Source: Cucumis sativus (taxonomy: Eukaryota; Streptophyta; Magnoliopsida; Cucurbitales; Cucurbitaceae). From it: DNA of 64,000 nucleotides. The stretch is taken from the NCBI RefSeq assembly GCF_000004075.3, contig NC_026655.2, positions 6,200,001 to 6,264,000 of the forward strand, given 5' to 3'. The notes below the pieces were generated by a model. It did not search any database. It had not been told where the DNA came from and worked only from the letters and a program-made list of their open reading frames with translations. Numbering within the stretch: the stretch's first letter is position 1; the number at the start of each line of letters is the position of its first letter. The translations under genes and the position numbers were made by a program. Below, piece after piece: positions 1 through 11,524 of the stretch.

Positions 1-896
1 TGAAGATTACCCAATTGAGCAAGTGAAACTGGAATTGAACCCTTGAGTTGGTTTCCCATTAGATTCAAATATAGAAGCTGACCGAGTTCCCCAAGCTCCA
101 CCGGAATCTCACCGGAGAGAGTGTTATTAGCGAGGTTCAGAATTTGGAGATTCTCGAGACGACCCAATTGCTTCGGTATTGATCCATTGAGACTGTTACC
201 AGCAGCAGTGAAGACAACAAGGCTCGAACAATTTCCAAGCTCACCCGGAACTGGACCTTCAAGTTGATTTTGCTGAAGAACCATATCCTCAACTCGGCTG
301 AGTTGTCCGAGTTCTGGAGGTATCAAACCGCTAAGACTACACGAAGCCAAACCAAGAGTAACCAAATTCACAAGATTTCCAAACGAAGAAGGAATGGGAC
401 CAGTAAGTCCGTTGTCACCGATTCGCATAACTCGTAAACTCGACATGGAGCCCAACTCAGTTGGAATCGAGCCATTGAGTTGGTTAGAGAAAAGTAACAA
501 AGATTCCAGCGAATGGAGTTGCGAGAGGTTTGTTGGAATGGGACCCATTAAGCCGTTGCTGGAAAGATCAAGGTGGAGCAGGTTATGTAACCTACCGAGT
601 GCCGGTGAAATAGACCCACCGAGTGACGAGTCAGAAAGGTTAAGTCCCACCACTGAAACAGAGCCACCGGCCGAGTCAGACACACAAGAAACCCCTCTCC
701 ACTTACAAAAATTCGGATTACTCTCAGACCAATCCTCCAAAACATTTTCCGGGTCATCCACAAATGACTTCCTTATCTCCAAAAGCACGTTTAAACTCAA
801 CCCATCATCGCAGAAAACAACCCCATACTGAACAGACCACACAAAAAAACAGAGCACAAGAACAAACGGTAAAAACAGAGCATAACAATCCGCCAT
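1..896 (-). CDS. GSO1: GSO1/GSO2-type LRR receptor-like kinase, N-terminal part
   Basis: The reading frame starts at the ATG complementary to 894-896 and stays open to the window edge (298 codons), so only the N-terminus is present. It begins with a signal peptide (about residues 1-29, ending VVFCDD), followed by an LRR N-cap with the paired cysteines of NFCKWRGVSC, then plant-type LRRs of the LxxLxLxxNxLxGxIPxxLG pattern. The order of motifs (ISPALGRLHNLLHLDLSSN, LESLLLFSNQL, RVMRIGDNGLTGPIPSSFG, LVTLGLASCSLSG, VFTAAGNSLNGSIP) matches the GASSHO1/GASSHO2 receptor kinases. In Arabidopsis these perceive CIF peptides and control embryo cuticle and Casparian strip integrity. The kinase domain would lie left of the window and is not seen. 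Assignment to GSO1 rather than GSO2 is tentative. Confidence 0.85.
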   Translation of the reverse strand, partial: MADCYALFLPFVLVLCFFVWSVQYGVVFCDDGLSLNVLLEIRKSFVDDPENVLEDWSESNPNFCKWRGVSCVSDSAGGSVSVVGLNLSDSSLGGSISPALGRLHNLLHLDLSSNGLMGPIPTNLSQLHSLESLLLFSNQLNGSIPTELGSMSSLRVMRIGDNGLTGPIPSSFGNLVNLVTLGLASCSLSGLIPPELGQLSRVEDMVLQQNQLEGPVPGELGNCSSLVVFTAAGNSLNGSIPKQLGRLENLQILNLANNTLSGEIPVELGELGQLLYLNLMGNQLKGSIPVSLAQLGNL

Positions 897-953
897 TCCA
901 CTACAAATGCAAGTAACACCCTGTTCTTAGAAACACATCAAAATACGAACAGA

Positions 954-963
954 GCTATATATC
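954..963 (-). promoter_or_regulatory. Candidate TATA box of the GSO-type gene
   Basis: On the minus strand AGATATATAG lies about 60 bases upstream of the start codon of the receptor kinase, at normal TATA spacing for a short 5' leader. This is inferred from motif and position only. Confidence 0.35.
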
Positions 964-3327
964 TTGAAAAGGAGTCAAAATTTGGGCGGTGCTTATGAAA
1001 GACGCGTGGTGAAAAATTGGAAGAGACAAAGAACGGCGCTGCTGCTGCATGGAGGAGGAGCTGTGTTTCTCGAAGACCATAATAATAGCTGCTGCATATG
1101 TAAATGGTTGTGAGAAAAATCGATCTCCTTGTCAGAGAAATGCCATAAATGAGCGGCGGATTTCTACTGTGCCATTAATAATTCTTCATTTTGAGCTGCT
1201 CAAATTCCAATAAAAGATCAGAATCAGATAAGTACATGCTATGTTTTCATAATTCCATAATAATAAATAGAATGAAGCCAAGGTCAAAAGGGTGAGTCAG
1301 AAAGGAAGAATATTATAAAATTAAACAACAACAAAAAAGGGTAAAGATATTTAAATTAATGTCATTATAATTTAGTACAGTGGTTGAGAGGAGGAAGATG
1401 GTGGGTTTGCTTCTTATAATGTGTTAGCTCAAAAAATGGAATGAAAAACAACTCTATAGAGAAAGTGAGCAGTTGAAATACTGAATATATTATATATTCA
1501 CAAGTCCTATAATTATAGTATTCTTTTGATAATATCTGAAAAGAAAATGTGATTGGGTTTGAAGTATGAATTTGAAAACAATGAAGCTTTTTGAAAAAGT
1601 CAAAGTTGTCCCATACAAAATTTCAATAATTCCCACACGTATGCAAAACCAATTCCATAGTTGAAAAAAATAAAAAACAATGCAAAGGGAGCAGCAAGAG
1701 AGAGTCCATGTCCATGCAATATTTATTTAGGGTTTTAAACACTTTTGTTGGCTTTATCTTACCAAATCTTCATGTCTTATTCTCATTTTATATTTTTTCT
1801 CAATTATAATATATATGCTCATCGTGGTACGTAAAAACCAAACCACAAATCATTCACTTTCACTCATTGTATTATTTCCCCATTCGCTTACCTTTCTCTT
1901 TTGACCTTCTTAAGTAACCCTATCTCCATAATCAATTTCTTTTTTTTATATTATTAGTACTTAACTTTTGGTCCAAGTATACTTTCAATAGATATGAATG
2001 AAATAAAATTGAGGTGTTTGGAGTACTAGTTAGAAGTTGGAATGAGTTATTATAATTCATCAATGATCAAATATATAAGTAATGTGTACCATTATTTATT
2101 ATATAACCTACAATTAAGTATAGAGACTAGATGTTTACTATTTCATTAGTTCATTTTGTCTTTTATTTTTCAATACAATATTTGGAAACCTATGAGGAAT
2201 GGGCAGGTGGCGTCCTTGTTTATCTCGAGGGAATTTTTCTCTATATCCCCTTTATCTTTTTAAACCAACCCCACAAGGAGAGGATATATATCCCTAAACC
2301 ATAGTAAAATTGAACATTTCTTTCAAGTATAACAAAATCAAACAAATTAATAAAATTTTAAATTCAATCAATCATTAACACTCATAAACATTTATGGACT
2401 TCTATCAGAGTGACGTTGATATGATATCAGTATCTATTGTTCATACAATCTGAAAATTTATTATATTTTGTAAGTATTTTGGACATTTTTGTCTTCTGTA
2501 AAGTTTTTCTTACATTTTATTAAACGACAATTTAATTTGAAAAAACATAATTTTCGTTTATTTCTAGCATGAATTAAAATGCAAGATTTTTTTAAATAAA
2601 AGAAAGATCTTTTGAAACACAAGTTTAACGTTATTGTATTGTTAACCAAACGAACAAGTCAAATGGTTGAAACACTCTCACAAATGGTTAAATTATATAT
2701 GTGAAAAATGTTGAAAGGGAAACTTATTTATGAATCAAATTAAATTTTAAATTACATCATTAATAAAATTATGAATCAAATTTTTTAGTCGTGTTTTCAA
2801 ATATAACAAAATGAACTATAATATTTATAAATATATAGAGTAAATTATGTCACTTTATCAATGATATATATTAATCGATAGACTATTATCATATGTACTC
2901 ACTAGTAGATAAATGTTTATAACATTTTGACATATTTATAAATATTTTTAGGAGTATAGTTTTGTGATTTAATATAAGTATCCAATTTTGTATGTTTAAT
3001 TATGAATTAATAAGTGAGATTACTAGATAGTATTATATTATGAAATCTTAAACTAGGGTTAATTAAAACTTGTGAATTAATAATGAATGAGACGTAAAGT
3101 TCCATTGGTAGCCGTAGCTTTTAATTGAAGCCATTTGATGTTGTACACAATCCAATGAGCACTCCATGGGGACTCTAAATCAAAGTGGAAAGATTATTAA
3201 AAGCTCTCAACAAACCCAAAGCTTCTTCATCAAAAATATATAACCTTGTGAAATTTGTAGATAAGGGTGGTTGTGAATTAATATCAATTCTCTTGTCAAG
3301 AAACAATAAAGTACTTATTGTTCATTT

Positions 3328-3353
3328 AAAAAAAAAAAAAAAAAAAAAAAAAA
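3328..3353. repeat. Poly(A) tract
   Basis: An uninterrupted run of about 26 A bases. It could be the tail remnant of a retroposon, but no recognisable retroposon body precedes it. Confidence 0.8.
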
Positions 3354-4052
3354 CTTTGTTGTGGTTGTTTTCTTGAGGAACAAAATTAAAGCTTTTTTCT
3401 CTCTAAATTTTGTGTCCAATTCCAATTTATTAATAGGTTTCAAAATACGATAGAGTTGAACTTTGAATTTAATTTCAATTTGATCTAAGAACTTTGGTTA
3501 TAATTAATTTAAAGAGTTTATATTTTTAACTTGAAAACTCCACGACATACTTACTTGCATAATTAGAAAAATTGTCAAAAATAAAATATTTCTATAAATA
3601 ATTTGTCTTTTTTTTTTTTTTTTTGAAAAAACCACTTCAATTTCATTGTTAATGTCTATTAATATTAATTTAAAACAATTATGAAGTGAAAACTTAAATT
3701 AATTTTTAAAGTGACTGAAAAAATAGTGAAATTAATTAAAATAAAATGATGATGGTGAAACTGCAAATCTAGGAACAAAATTCCAAGAAAAAAAAGTATT
3801 AACATTTTAAAATCCAGGAACAGAATAGAAACATTTGAAAATTAGAGACTAAATTAAAAGTTATTTTTATTTGTTAATTAGTAATGTAATAGAGAAGAAC
3901 AATAATTGTCAATTGGTTTCTTTTGATTTTGGTTCCATCAATTATTAGCCGTGATGTGAATACACACTTATATCATACTTTAACGAAGCCTCTCTCCCAC
4001 AAAATGAACACACATCTTGATTATAATTATTAGCATTTTTTTTAACATTTGT

Positions 4053-4147
4053 ATAACAATATTTTTAAATAAAGTGTAAATATAGCAAAATGTATCAATG
4101 TCAAACTTATAACTTTGGACAAATTTTGCTATATTTGTAATTTATTT
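4053..4147. repeat. Partial copy of palindromic MITE-like family
   Basis: It carries the two family signatures in opposite orientation: GTAAATATAGCAAAAT near the left and ATTTTGCTATATTTGTAA near the right. The copy is shorter than those near 6892 and 42653. Confidence 0.5.
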
Positions 4148-4773
4148 CAATGCAAAATCAATCCATTTCTCTATATACATTGAAGTTTTTTTCTTTTCTA
4201 TGTGAATTTTTTTAAAAAACTTTTATTCCTTACAATTGTTCATGTGTGTGTATATATATTATTGAAATATTTAAAATTGGGGTGTGTGATCCCTTATTTT
4301 GGTTGATTAGTGTAAAACTTGAGATTCACGAGAAAGCAAAAAAGAGAATAAGAATATTATGTCCTTTTGTCGGGTGGCTCCTCCTTAATATTTATTTTCT
4401 TGGGTTTTAATTGTTCAACAATATTCTCCTTTCCTTTACGAATATCTGTATTACTGTAGTGTGTATTCACATTTATTCCTCTTCAAATTCAAATTATAAT
4501 TCTAGAGTTTAGAATCCAACTATATATTAGTAAGGTTATGATCTCTATACTGATCATTGTAATTTTAATTTCACTTTCAACCTCAAATTTTTCACTCGTA
4601 TCCATGCCTATGGTCCTTAGCTTTCCAATTATAACCCAACAAAATCTAAACACAAATATATTCTTCCGTCATCTTAAGGGAGATTCACAAAACTCTGTGC
4701 TTATAATTTATCTATTTAATAATTTTTAAACTTAATTTACGGTCTGTTTTTAATATTTACTATATCCAATATG

Positions 4774-4775
<2 letters not shown>

Positions 4776-4805
<30 letters not shown>
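4776..4805. repeat. (TA)n microsatellite
   Basis: An uninterrupted TA dinucleotide run of about 30 bases. Confidence 0.9.
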
Positions 4806-4809
<4 letters not shown>

Positions 4810-6891
4810 TTGGTAAGTAATTTGTATAATGATCATTCTAATTCTTACCATGATTTTGGATTCAACAATATAATCAACATAAAATAGAGATGGAAGTAAT
4901 AAGAATTTGAGAAACAACAAGGTTCATGCCAAAAAGAACACCTTGAGACGCAAGTCTATCGAGTAGGGTTAGTTTGTGTCGATGTCCAAATCAATGAAGC
5001 CAAGATATAGCGTAGTGAAAAAATCTAACACGGTATGTCTCAAAACATCACACTAAGACTAAAATGGACTTGGAGAAGATGGTAAGTGTTTGAAAGCCTA
5101 GCGAATCGCAGTAACCTTAAACATATATAGCTAAACTCGAAACAAGACACACACATGCGTTCTTTAGCTTCGATAAGTTGAAATATTATTCTAAAGTACC
5201 TCGTGAAAATCCTATTTGAAACAAGTTAGGTAGGTGAATTATGCTTTTCACGTTCTTCTTCCTTTCAAATAAATTTGTCTAGTCAAAATTTAAAATCAAC
5301 GTGAATGTTCATTTACATTATTTGAATTTTGTTAATTAACAAAAAAAAAAAAAAATAGTTACCCCAATATAATACCTTAACATATCTTGGGTTTATACAT
5401 CATAAATAAAGCCAAGAAAAAAGACATATTGTTTTAGCAAAACTAAGTCAGTTCAAGACATATGTTATTTAATTTAATTTTAGAACAAATTAAAGGGTTA
5501 CAAATCTTATCTTTTGAGATGAGGACCACATAATTATATTCAATAACCTAACTATGAGAGAGCGAATTAATAATGGAATTTCCTTTTGAAGTTATAAGCA
5601 AAAGAGTAATATGGGTAACCTGAATCACTTCTTAATAATTTGCTTCACATATATATGGAATAATAATAATGCAAGGTCAAAGCAGCAGGTAGCTAAACCA
5701 AACAAATTGATTAACTTAAATTAAGCCATATATAGAAGCTTTTATAATAATAAATAAAAAAGATGCCTTGTCCAAATAGAGTATGACAAAAGACAATGTA
5801 AATTAATAATAGTTTTCTGCATTTCATTTTATTATCATCAACACACTTTGGGGATGGAATATCATTAATTTCTTCATAAGCTGGTTGGCTCAATTATTCA
5901 AACCACTTCCCACAATGGTTATATATATTGTTATTATCTCCTAATTAAATTATTTTGATATCAATTTATCCTCTTTTTTCAACATGAGTGTTCAAGTTAG
6001 CGAGAAATTATTTTTCAAAAATTTAAACTAAACAAGGGTAAGTTAATGTGCTTTGATCACCTCAACCACAAGAGGTGTGCCATTCTCATGCTGGATGATT
6101 AAGCCTATTTTCTTGTTCGAATCTAGAAACATACATTAACAGCAATTCATAAGAAAAATGATAATGAAAGACATGGTAATCTATATATTATCAATAATTA
6201 ACCTTCTTTACTCCTGTCACAGCAATATAACTTTTCACTCTCAGTACGTTGTATTCTTAATAAGTTTGTAAATTTAGAAATGATTTTTTAAAAACAAATT
6301 AATGACAAATGTGGGAAAGAAAGAAAAATGTGAATATTCAATTTTCTTATTGATGTGATGAGAGAATACATATGCCGGTGAGTCGGTGACTTAACTTACA
6401 TGGAGATAAAGAACAAAGAAGTAAAGGCTTGAAAGTATGGCTGAGACTTGACCTTTCATCAACACATAACGACCAAGTTTTCGTCAGATCCACACGTTCA
6501 ATAATTTATTTTCATTTAATACAATTAATAAAAAGAATAACTCTTTTATTTTTTGTTTTCATTTTACCTCTAAATTTACAAATATTACAATTTTAATCTT
6601 CAAAGTTTTTTAAAGATTAGATTTCTAGAGTTTTGTTTGAATTAGGTCTATGATTTACCTCTTTAATTGTAATTTTTCTACTAAATGTTCACTTAAGGCC
6701 TAAGTTAAATGATCTAAAAATTGAAGTATAAGGAAGGAAGTTGATACTAAAGCAAAAATATTGCTTGTATGCACTAAATTAAATGATCTAAAATTTGTGT
6801 TCAATTGAATTTGTATGTCTTGACGATTAAAATATATAGTTATTAAACCTTCATTTACCCTTGTTAGTTATATATAGTTTGATTCGAGAGA

Positions 6892-7120
6892 TAATGGTAA
6901 ATATATAGTAATTAGAATCAAAATATTTATATATATAACAACATTTTAAAAAAAATTGTAAATATAGCAAAATTTATAAATATTAAAACTATTGGTATAT
7001 TACTGATAGACAATAAAATTCTATCACAACTTTGACAAATTTTACTACATTTACAATATTTTTAAAAAATATGATTATACATTTAATTATTATTTATAAA
7101 ATTGCTACCTATTACAATTA
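6892..7120. mobile_element. MITE-like element with long terminal inverted repeats
   Basis: The left half (ATAACAACATTTTAAAAAAA followed by TTGTAAATATAGCAAAATTT) is mirrored by the right half (AAATTTTACTACATTTACAA and on). The outer ends also pair: TAATGGTAAATATATAGTAA on the left against the reverse complement of the segment ending ATTACAATTA on the right. It is about 229 bp, noncoding, and collinear end to end with the element at 42653-42905. No convincing target-site duplication was found, and the transposase superfamily cannot be told. Confidence 0.6.
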
Positions 7121-8581
7121 TTATTTTAAATTTGTGTTCCGCTTTTCATTTTTTTTAATTATTATTATCAATATTTTTTGTAGTTTTTCTAATTTAGGTT
7201 TTAATTATTGAAAAATTGTCAAAAATAGAATATTTGCCAAATATTTACCCTTAATAGAAAAATCAAGTGTAATAATTTATCAATTTTTTCTACTTTTGAA
7301 ACAATCCTTAATTGTTTTTTTTCTTAAATAGAAACTTGTATTCTAGGAAAACAAGGAGGCTCGTTAAATTGAAGTTGATATTAATAAATAGGATAAATTG
7401 TACTTTTGATTTATGTAGTTTGAAGTTCATGTCTATTTGAACTCTAAGATTTCGAAACATATATTTTAGTGTTCCACGTTTGTAAGATAATTCTAAATGG
7501 TCTCTTACTTAACTTTAAGTTAACATAATTCTTACTAGACCGTTACGTGATAATGTAGAAACTAATATATGTTTGATGACATGTTAATATTTTATTAACT
7601 GGAAAATCAATTGAAAACCAAAAAAAAATAATTTTGTAATTTTTTAAAAATATTTTGTAAATGCGACTACACAAAGAATTAATTAAGATATATACCTTTT
7701 ACCCATAAGTCAAAGTAAGTTTTACTTAGTGATATTCCTTTATTCGTACGTTCAAGTTTGAAATATTATGAAAGTGACTGGTGTGGTTTACAAATAAATA
7801 ACTATAATACTATATATATATTATGTGTTTAAAAAACATGTGTGAGCATAGAAAAATTTGGTCAATCAGAATTGATCATTGTGAGTTATCACAATGAAAT
7901 CAACCTCAAACACAAGATTGTAAATTTGTTTGGGCTGAACTCATCAATTTAAGTTCATGATAGAAATTGAGCTAAACAAGAGGTTGGATAACCCAAGCCA
8001 TATCCTAACTTCAATTGTTGGCCCATAAACAAAATCAACCTCAAACTAACTTAAGGTCTTCCAATTAAACTCTAGTTATTTGTCATATCCTTTACTTTCT
8101 TTTAGGAGATTGAAATTACTAAAGGCCGAAGCTCTCATAGTTACGAAGAACTAAGTTTTGAAGTTCTCAAATTTTCTGAAAACCCAAAGAATTAAAGCTT
8201 CGAAGCTCTCATAGTTTTGAATATCATTAGACAAAAAGCTCATACTCTTGTGAAGATTTGAAGACTAAAGTTGTTGGAAACTAAATTTTTTATTATCTTA
8301 CGTTCTTAAAGAGTAATTGAAGAGTTGGAAGCTGGATGTCCCCTGAAGGCTAGGAAGAAAAACTCCCTTCAATGTTTGAGAAACAAATATGTTACAACTA
8401 AATCGATTTAAAATTCCAAAATACAAATTTGAAAGTCAACACCCATTCTATAATTTCTTCATTGTTTCATTTGATGAATACAAGAAAGAAAAGATCATGC
8501 AAGACACTACAAAATTCTCCTCAACTAAATGCTCCCCACGTTTTTCAATCTCATTTCTCATCATCTCTTTCATCTTTCACT

Positions 8582-8587
8582 TATAAA
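8582..8587 (+). promoter_or_regulatory. TATA box of the 8657 gene
   Basis: TATAAA lies 70 bases upstream of the ATG at 8657, within a CT-rich leader. It also argues against the upstream in-frame ATG at 8429, which would lie ahead of the promoter. Confidence 0.5.
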
Positions 8588-8656
8588 GTCCCCATTACCA
8601 TCCATTTCCATTCACCTTCAATTCCTTCCTCTCATCACCCACATATTTCTCCGGCA

Positions 8657-9742
8657 ATGGCACCTGCATTGCCAACGTCCGGCAACTTCAACAATTCCAG
8701 GTCCATCTCCGGAAAGCTCGAGTTCATCGTTTCAACATATTCTCCCGATAATGCCGAATGCGCAGAGAAGGAAAAACAGATATCAGTAGATCCAATTTCA
8801 TTGAGAGAATCATCAGCTAGAGAGGACATAATGGTGGATCCTCTCACGGCTCCTGACGTCGCCGATCTTCATCTCCCGCCGCCACTCCCTCCGACCCAGT
8901 TCAAGTTCTTAAGCTACAGCCTACCGAATTCTGCCAATTCCTCCCCCCAAATCGGTTTAATAAAAAAGAAAGGAAAATTTGAAAATCAAGTATCATTACT
9001 TAAAGTCTCCAATTCCACAAAACTCAATTCTTCGGTTCACGATATACAGAGTACTCCGCAAGAAGATGCTCAATTTCGAAGGAGCAAATCGTGTGGCGAA
9101 GGCAGAGCAAGTGCTCCAGCTGACGATTTGGATTTGTGGTTAAACAAAGCAAAGTTGCCCGAAACGAAAAGCTACGACGATGGTTTCTCAAAGACTGAAT
9201 CGAACAAGAAATTAGAGGCTCCGGATGACGGATTTAACTGCGGAGCACTCTGTTTGTTCTTACCGGGATTCGGCAAAGGGAAATCGGTTAAGTCAATTAG
9301 AAAGGAAGAAGAAACAACAGAGGTAGAAAAAGTGAGAATATCGAAGACAGAGATTGGAAGTGTGATATCGAGGACGGTTTCTTTAGAGAAATTCGAATGT
9401 GGATCATGGGCTTCCTCTGTTTTGCCAAACGAACCCGGCGAAGACGAAGCGGGTAACAGCCTTTTCTATGATCTTCCATTAGAGTTAATGAGAAGTAGTG
9501 TGGATGCCAATGCACCAGTCAATGCAGCGTTCGTTTTTGATAAAGATCACAAGGGAGTAATGAAGAACAACTCGTCGACAAAAGTAGTTCAAAAATCGCA
9601 TGAATCGACTTCTCATCGTGCCCGATTTTCGGCATCGTCTCCTTCTTCAGGACCATCATCGCCAGCTTCTTGCATTACTCCTAAATTGCGAAAGGCAAGA
9701 GAGGAGTTTAATGCCTTCCTAGAAGCCCAAAGTAGTGCTTAA
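8657..9742 (+). CDS. Uncharacterised plant-specific protein, 361 aa
   Basis: An intronless frame of 361 codons. An ATG further upstream (8429) is in frame, but a TATAAA motif at 8582 and a low-complexity S/H/P-rich leader translation favour the start at 8657. The protein is hydrophilic, Ser-rich and lacks a signal peptide or membrane span. Visible blocks are a proline cluster (LPPPLPPTQFKFLSYSLP, about 72-90), a basic RRSKSCGEGR motif (141-150) followed by acidic DDLDLW, a short hydrophobic Cys block CGALCLFLPGFGKGK (195-209), YDLPLELM (271-278) and a conserved-looking C-terminus, SPASCITPKLRKAREEFNAF (about 335-354). I associate this block order with a family of functionally unassigned plant proteins. 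I cannot give it a function. Confidence 0.75.
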   Translation: MAPALPTSGNFNNSRSISGKLEFIVSTYSPDNAECAEKEKQISVDPISLRESSAREDIMVDPLTAPDVADLHLPPPLPPTQFKFLSYSLPNSANSSPQIGLIKKKGKFENQVSLLKVSNSTKLNSSVHDIQSTPQEDAQFRRSKSCGEGRASAPADDLDLWLNKAKLPETKSYDDGFSKTESNKKLEAPDDGFNCGALCLFLPGFGKGKSVKSIRKEEETTEVEKVRISKTEIGSVISRTVSLEKFECGSWASSVLPNEPGEDEAGNSLFYDLPLELMRSSVDANAPVNAAFVFDKDHKGVMKNNSSTKVVQKSHESTSHRARFSASSPSSGPSSPASCITPKLRKAREEFNAFLEAQSSA

Positions 9743-11420
9743 GAAATCAAAATTGATTACTTAGTTGATAACACATTTGTGATCATGAAAGCTAACTCAA
9801 ATGAATTGTTTTAAGCAAACAATTAATTATGTTTTGTAGTTGTTTATTCGTGTTTCGTAATCTTCATAAATTGTGGAGCTCACTAATAAATCTGTGCAGT
9901 CTAATTAAGGAACAAAGGAACAAAAGTACAATCTAATTGACCAATTAACCTACCTTTCAAGCATATGAATGTGTTTGCATTTAATTCTCATAAACACCTG
10001 CTCTAGGATTATAAACATATATATATATAGATGTTATGACAAAAATAAAAACCCCACAGGTGAAATATAGAGATTATTAGAACAAGAGGGAGAACAACAA
10101 ATAAATTTATTTGATTTGATTTAATAATAATGTGATAATTATATGTTCATGCAACGATGGAGAATAACAAAATATGCAAGTAATTAACCAATTTGAAGCA
10201 CTATAACACATTCAACACATGTACACTAACTATCATACATTTAAATCTTATTTTGATTCTTAAGCTCTATATCATGTTCTATATTTGGTTTCTAAACCTT
10301 TTAATAAAGTATATGTTTTAGTCACTAAATTAAAAAAAAATAACACATTTTAGTGGATGCCTTTATAGTTATGTTACTTCAAAAGAAATAGATATGGTAG
10401 ATTATATATTTGAATGATTGGATTATTGGAAAGATAATAACTCTTCAAAAATTTAAGTTTTGATAGTAAATTAATATTTCATATGTGATAACTTAATAAA
10501 AGAGAGTTGCATGAACACATAGGTATAGTCTATAGGTTACATTTAATCCCACTCATCCAATCAAACAACATTCCTCTTCAAAACATTATACAATGTTGAC
10601 CTAATTAAGAAGTAGGAAGAAGGTAAGTTTTAATTTTTGTTTCCAACCAAGTCAACAAATTTAAACTTTTTTCACTTACTGCATCCATATTTATCCCATA
10701 TTAAGATTCGATATTAAATTTTTGTCAACGTTTTTACATACATAAATAAATTTTATATCGAATATAAGATGATGAAATTGAACATTTTCATTTTATCGTT
10801 ACAAAATTTATAAAGAATAAAAATAAATAATAAAAGGTTAGTATCATGAATATATTATAAAGAATAAATCATTAAACTGTTTTAAAAAGGATAAGATGAG
10901 ATTATTTATTTAAACAATTTTAATTTTAATGCTCAAATTCAATTTATATTTGGAGTTTGACCAATTTTCTTTTTTGTTTAAGATTAGACATCTTTGTATG
11001 TCTTTTCTTAAAAAAAAAAAAACAGCTCAATTAAACTTTTCCATTTTCTTGTGATTAAACCAAAACTAATAAGAAAACACTGTTTTATTAATTTATTATT
11101 TATTTGTATTAAAGAATTAAGAGAACCCTACCTCTATAAATTGATAATTTGATAGCATAAAGTAAAGATGATGTCGGTTGAGTTATGTTGAAATATGTAT
11201 TTAGAAAAAATGAGATGAAGTATATACATATAAAAAAGATTAAAATTATTGTCAACGATGAGGAGAAAAAAAAAAATTAGAAAAGGAAAAAGAACATGCT
11301 AGCAAGTCCTCCACTCATTGTATTTGTAAACACAAACCTGATAGAGAGAGAGATTAAATAGGAAAGTGCGCATCACGTAGTTCCCATCCATACAATAATG
11401 CATCTCTCTATTTCCCTAAC
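9743..11420. other. AT-rich intergenic region
   Basis: This holds the 3' flank of the 8657 gene and the distal promoter of the peroxidase gene. No coding potential beyond short random frames and no RNA gene was seen. Confidence 0.6.
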
Positions 11421-11428
11421 TATATATA
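11421..11428 (+). promoter_or_regulatory. TATA box of the peroxidase gene
   Basis: TATATATA lies 97 bases upstream of the peroxidase start codon. The leader between them includes a (TTG)n run at about 11490-11504. Confidence 0.5.
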
Positions 11429-11524
11429 TGATTTATACATTTTGAAAATACTCAAGAAGGGCACAGCCAGAGAGTTGTTTTTAGATTATTGTTGTTGTTG
11501 TTGTTTTAAACAAACGAAGAAACA

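Larger units (their letters stand above)
964..8581. other. AT-rich intergenic region without a recognisable gene
   Basis: This 7.6-kb stretch has only short frames without family features. It contains a run of A at 3328-3353, a run of T at 3609-3624, a (TA)n microsatellite at 4776-4805 and copies of a palindromic element family (listed separately). The left 1.5 kb probably carries the promoter of the minus-strand receptor kinase. I see no tRNA or rRNA. Confidence 0.6.
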
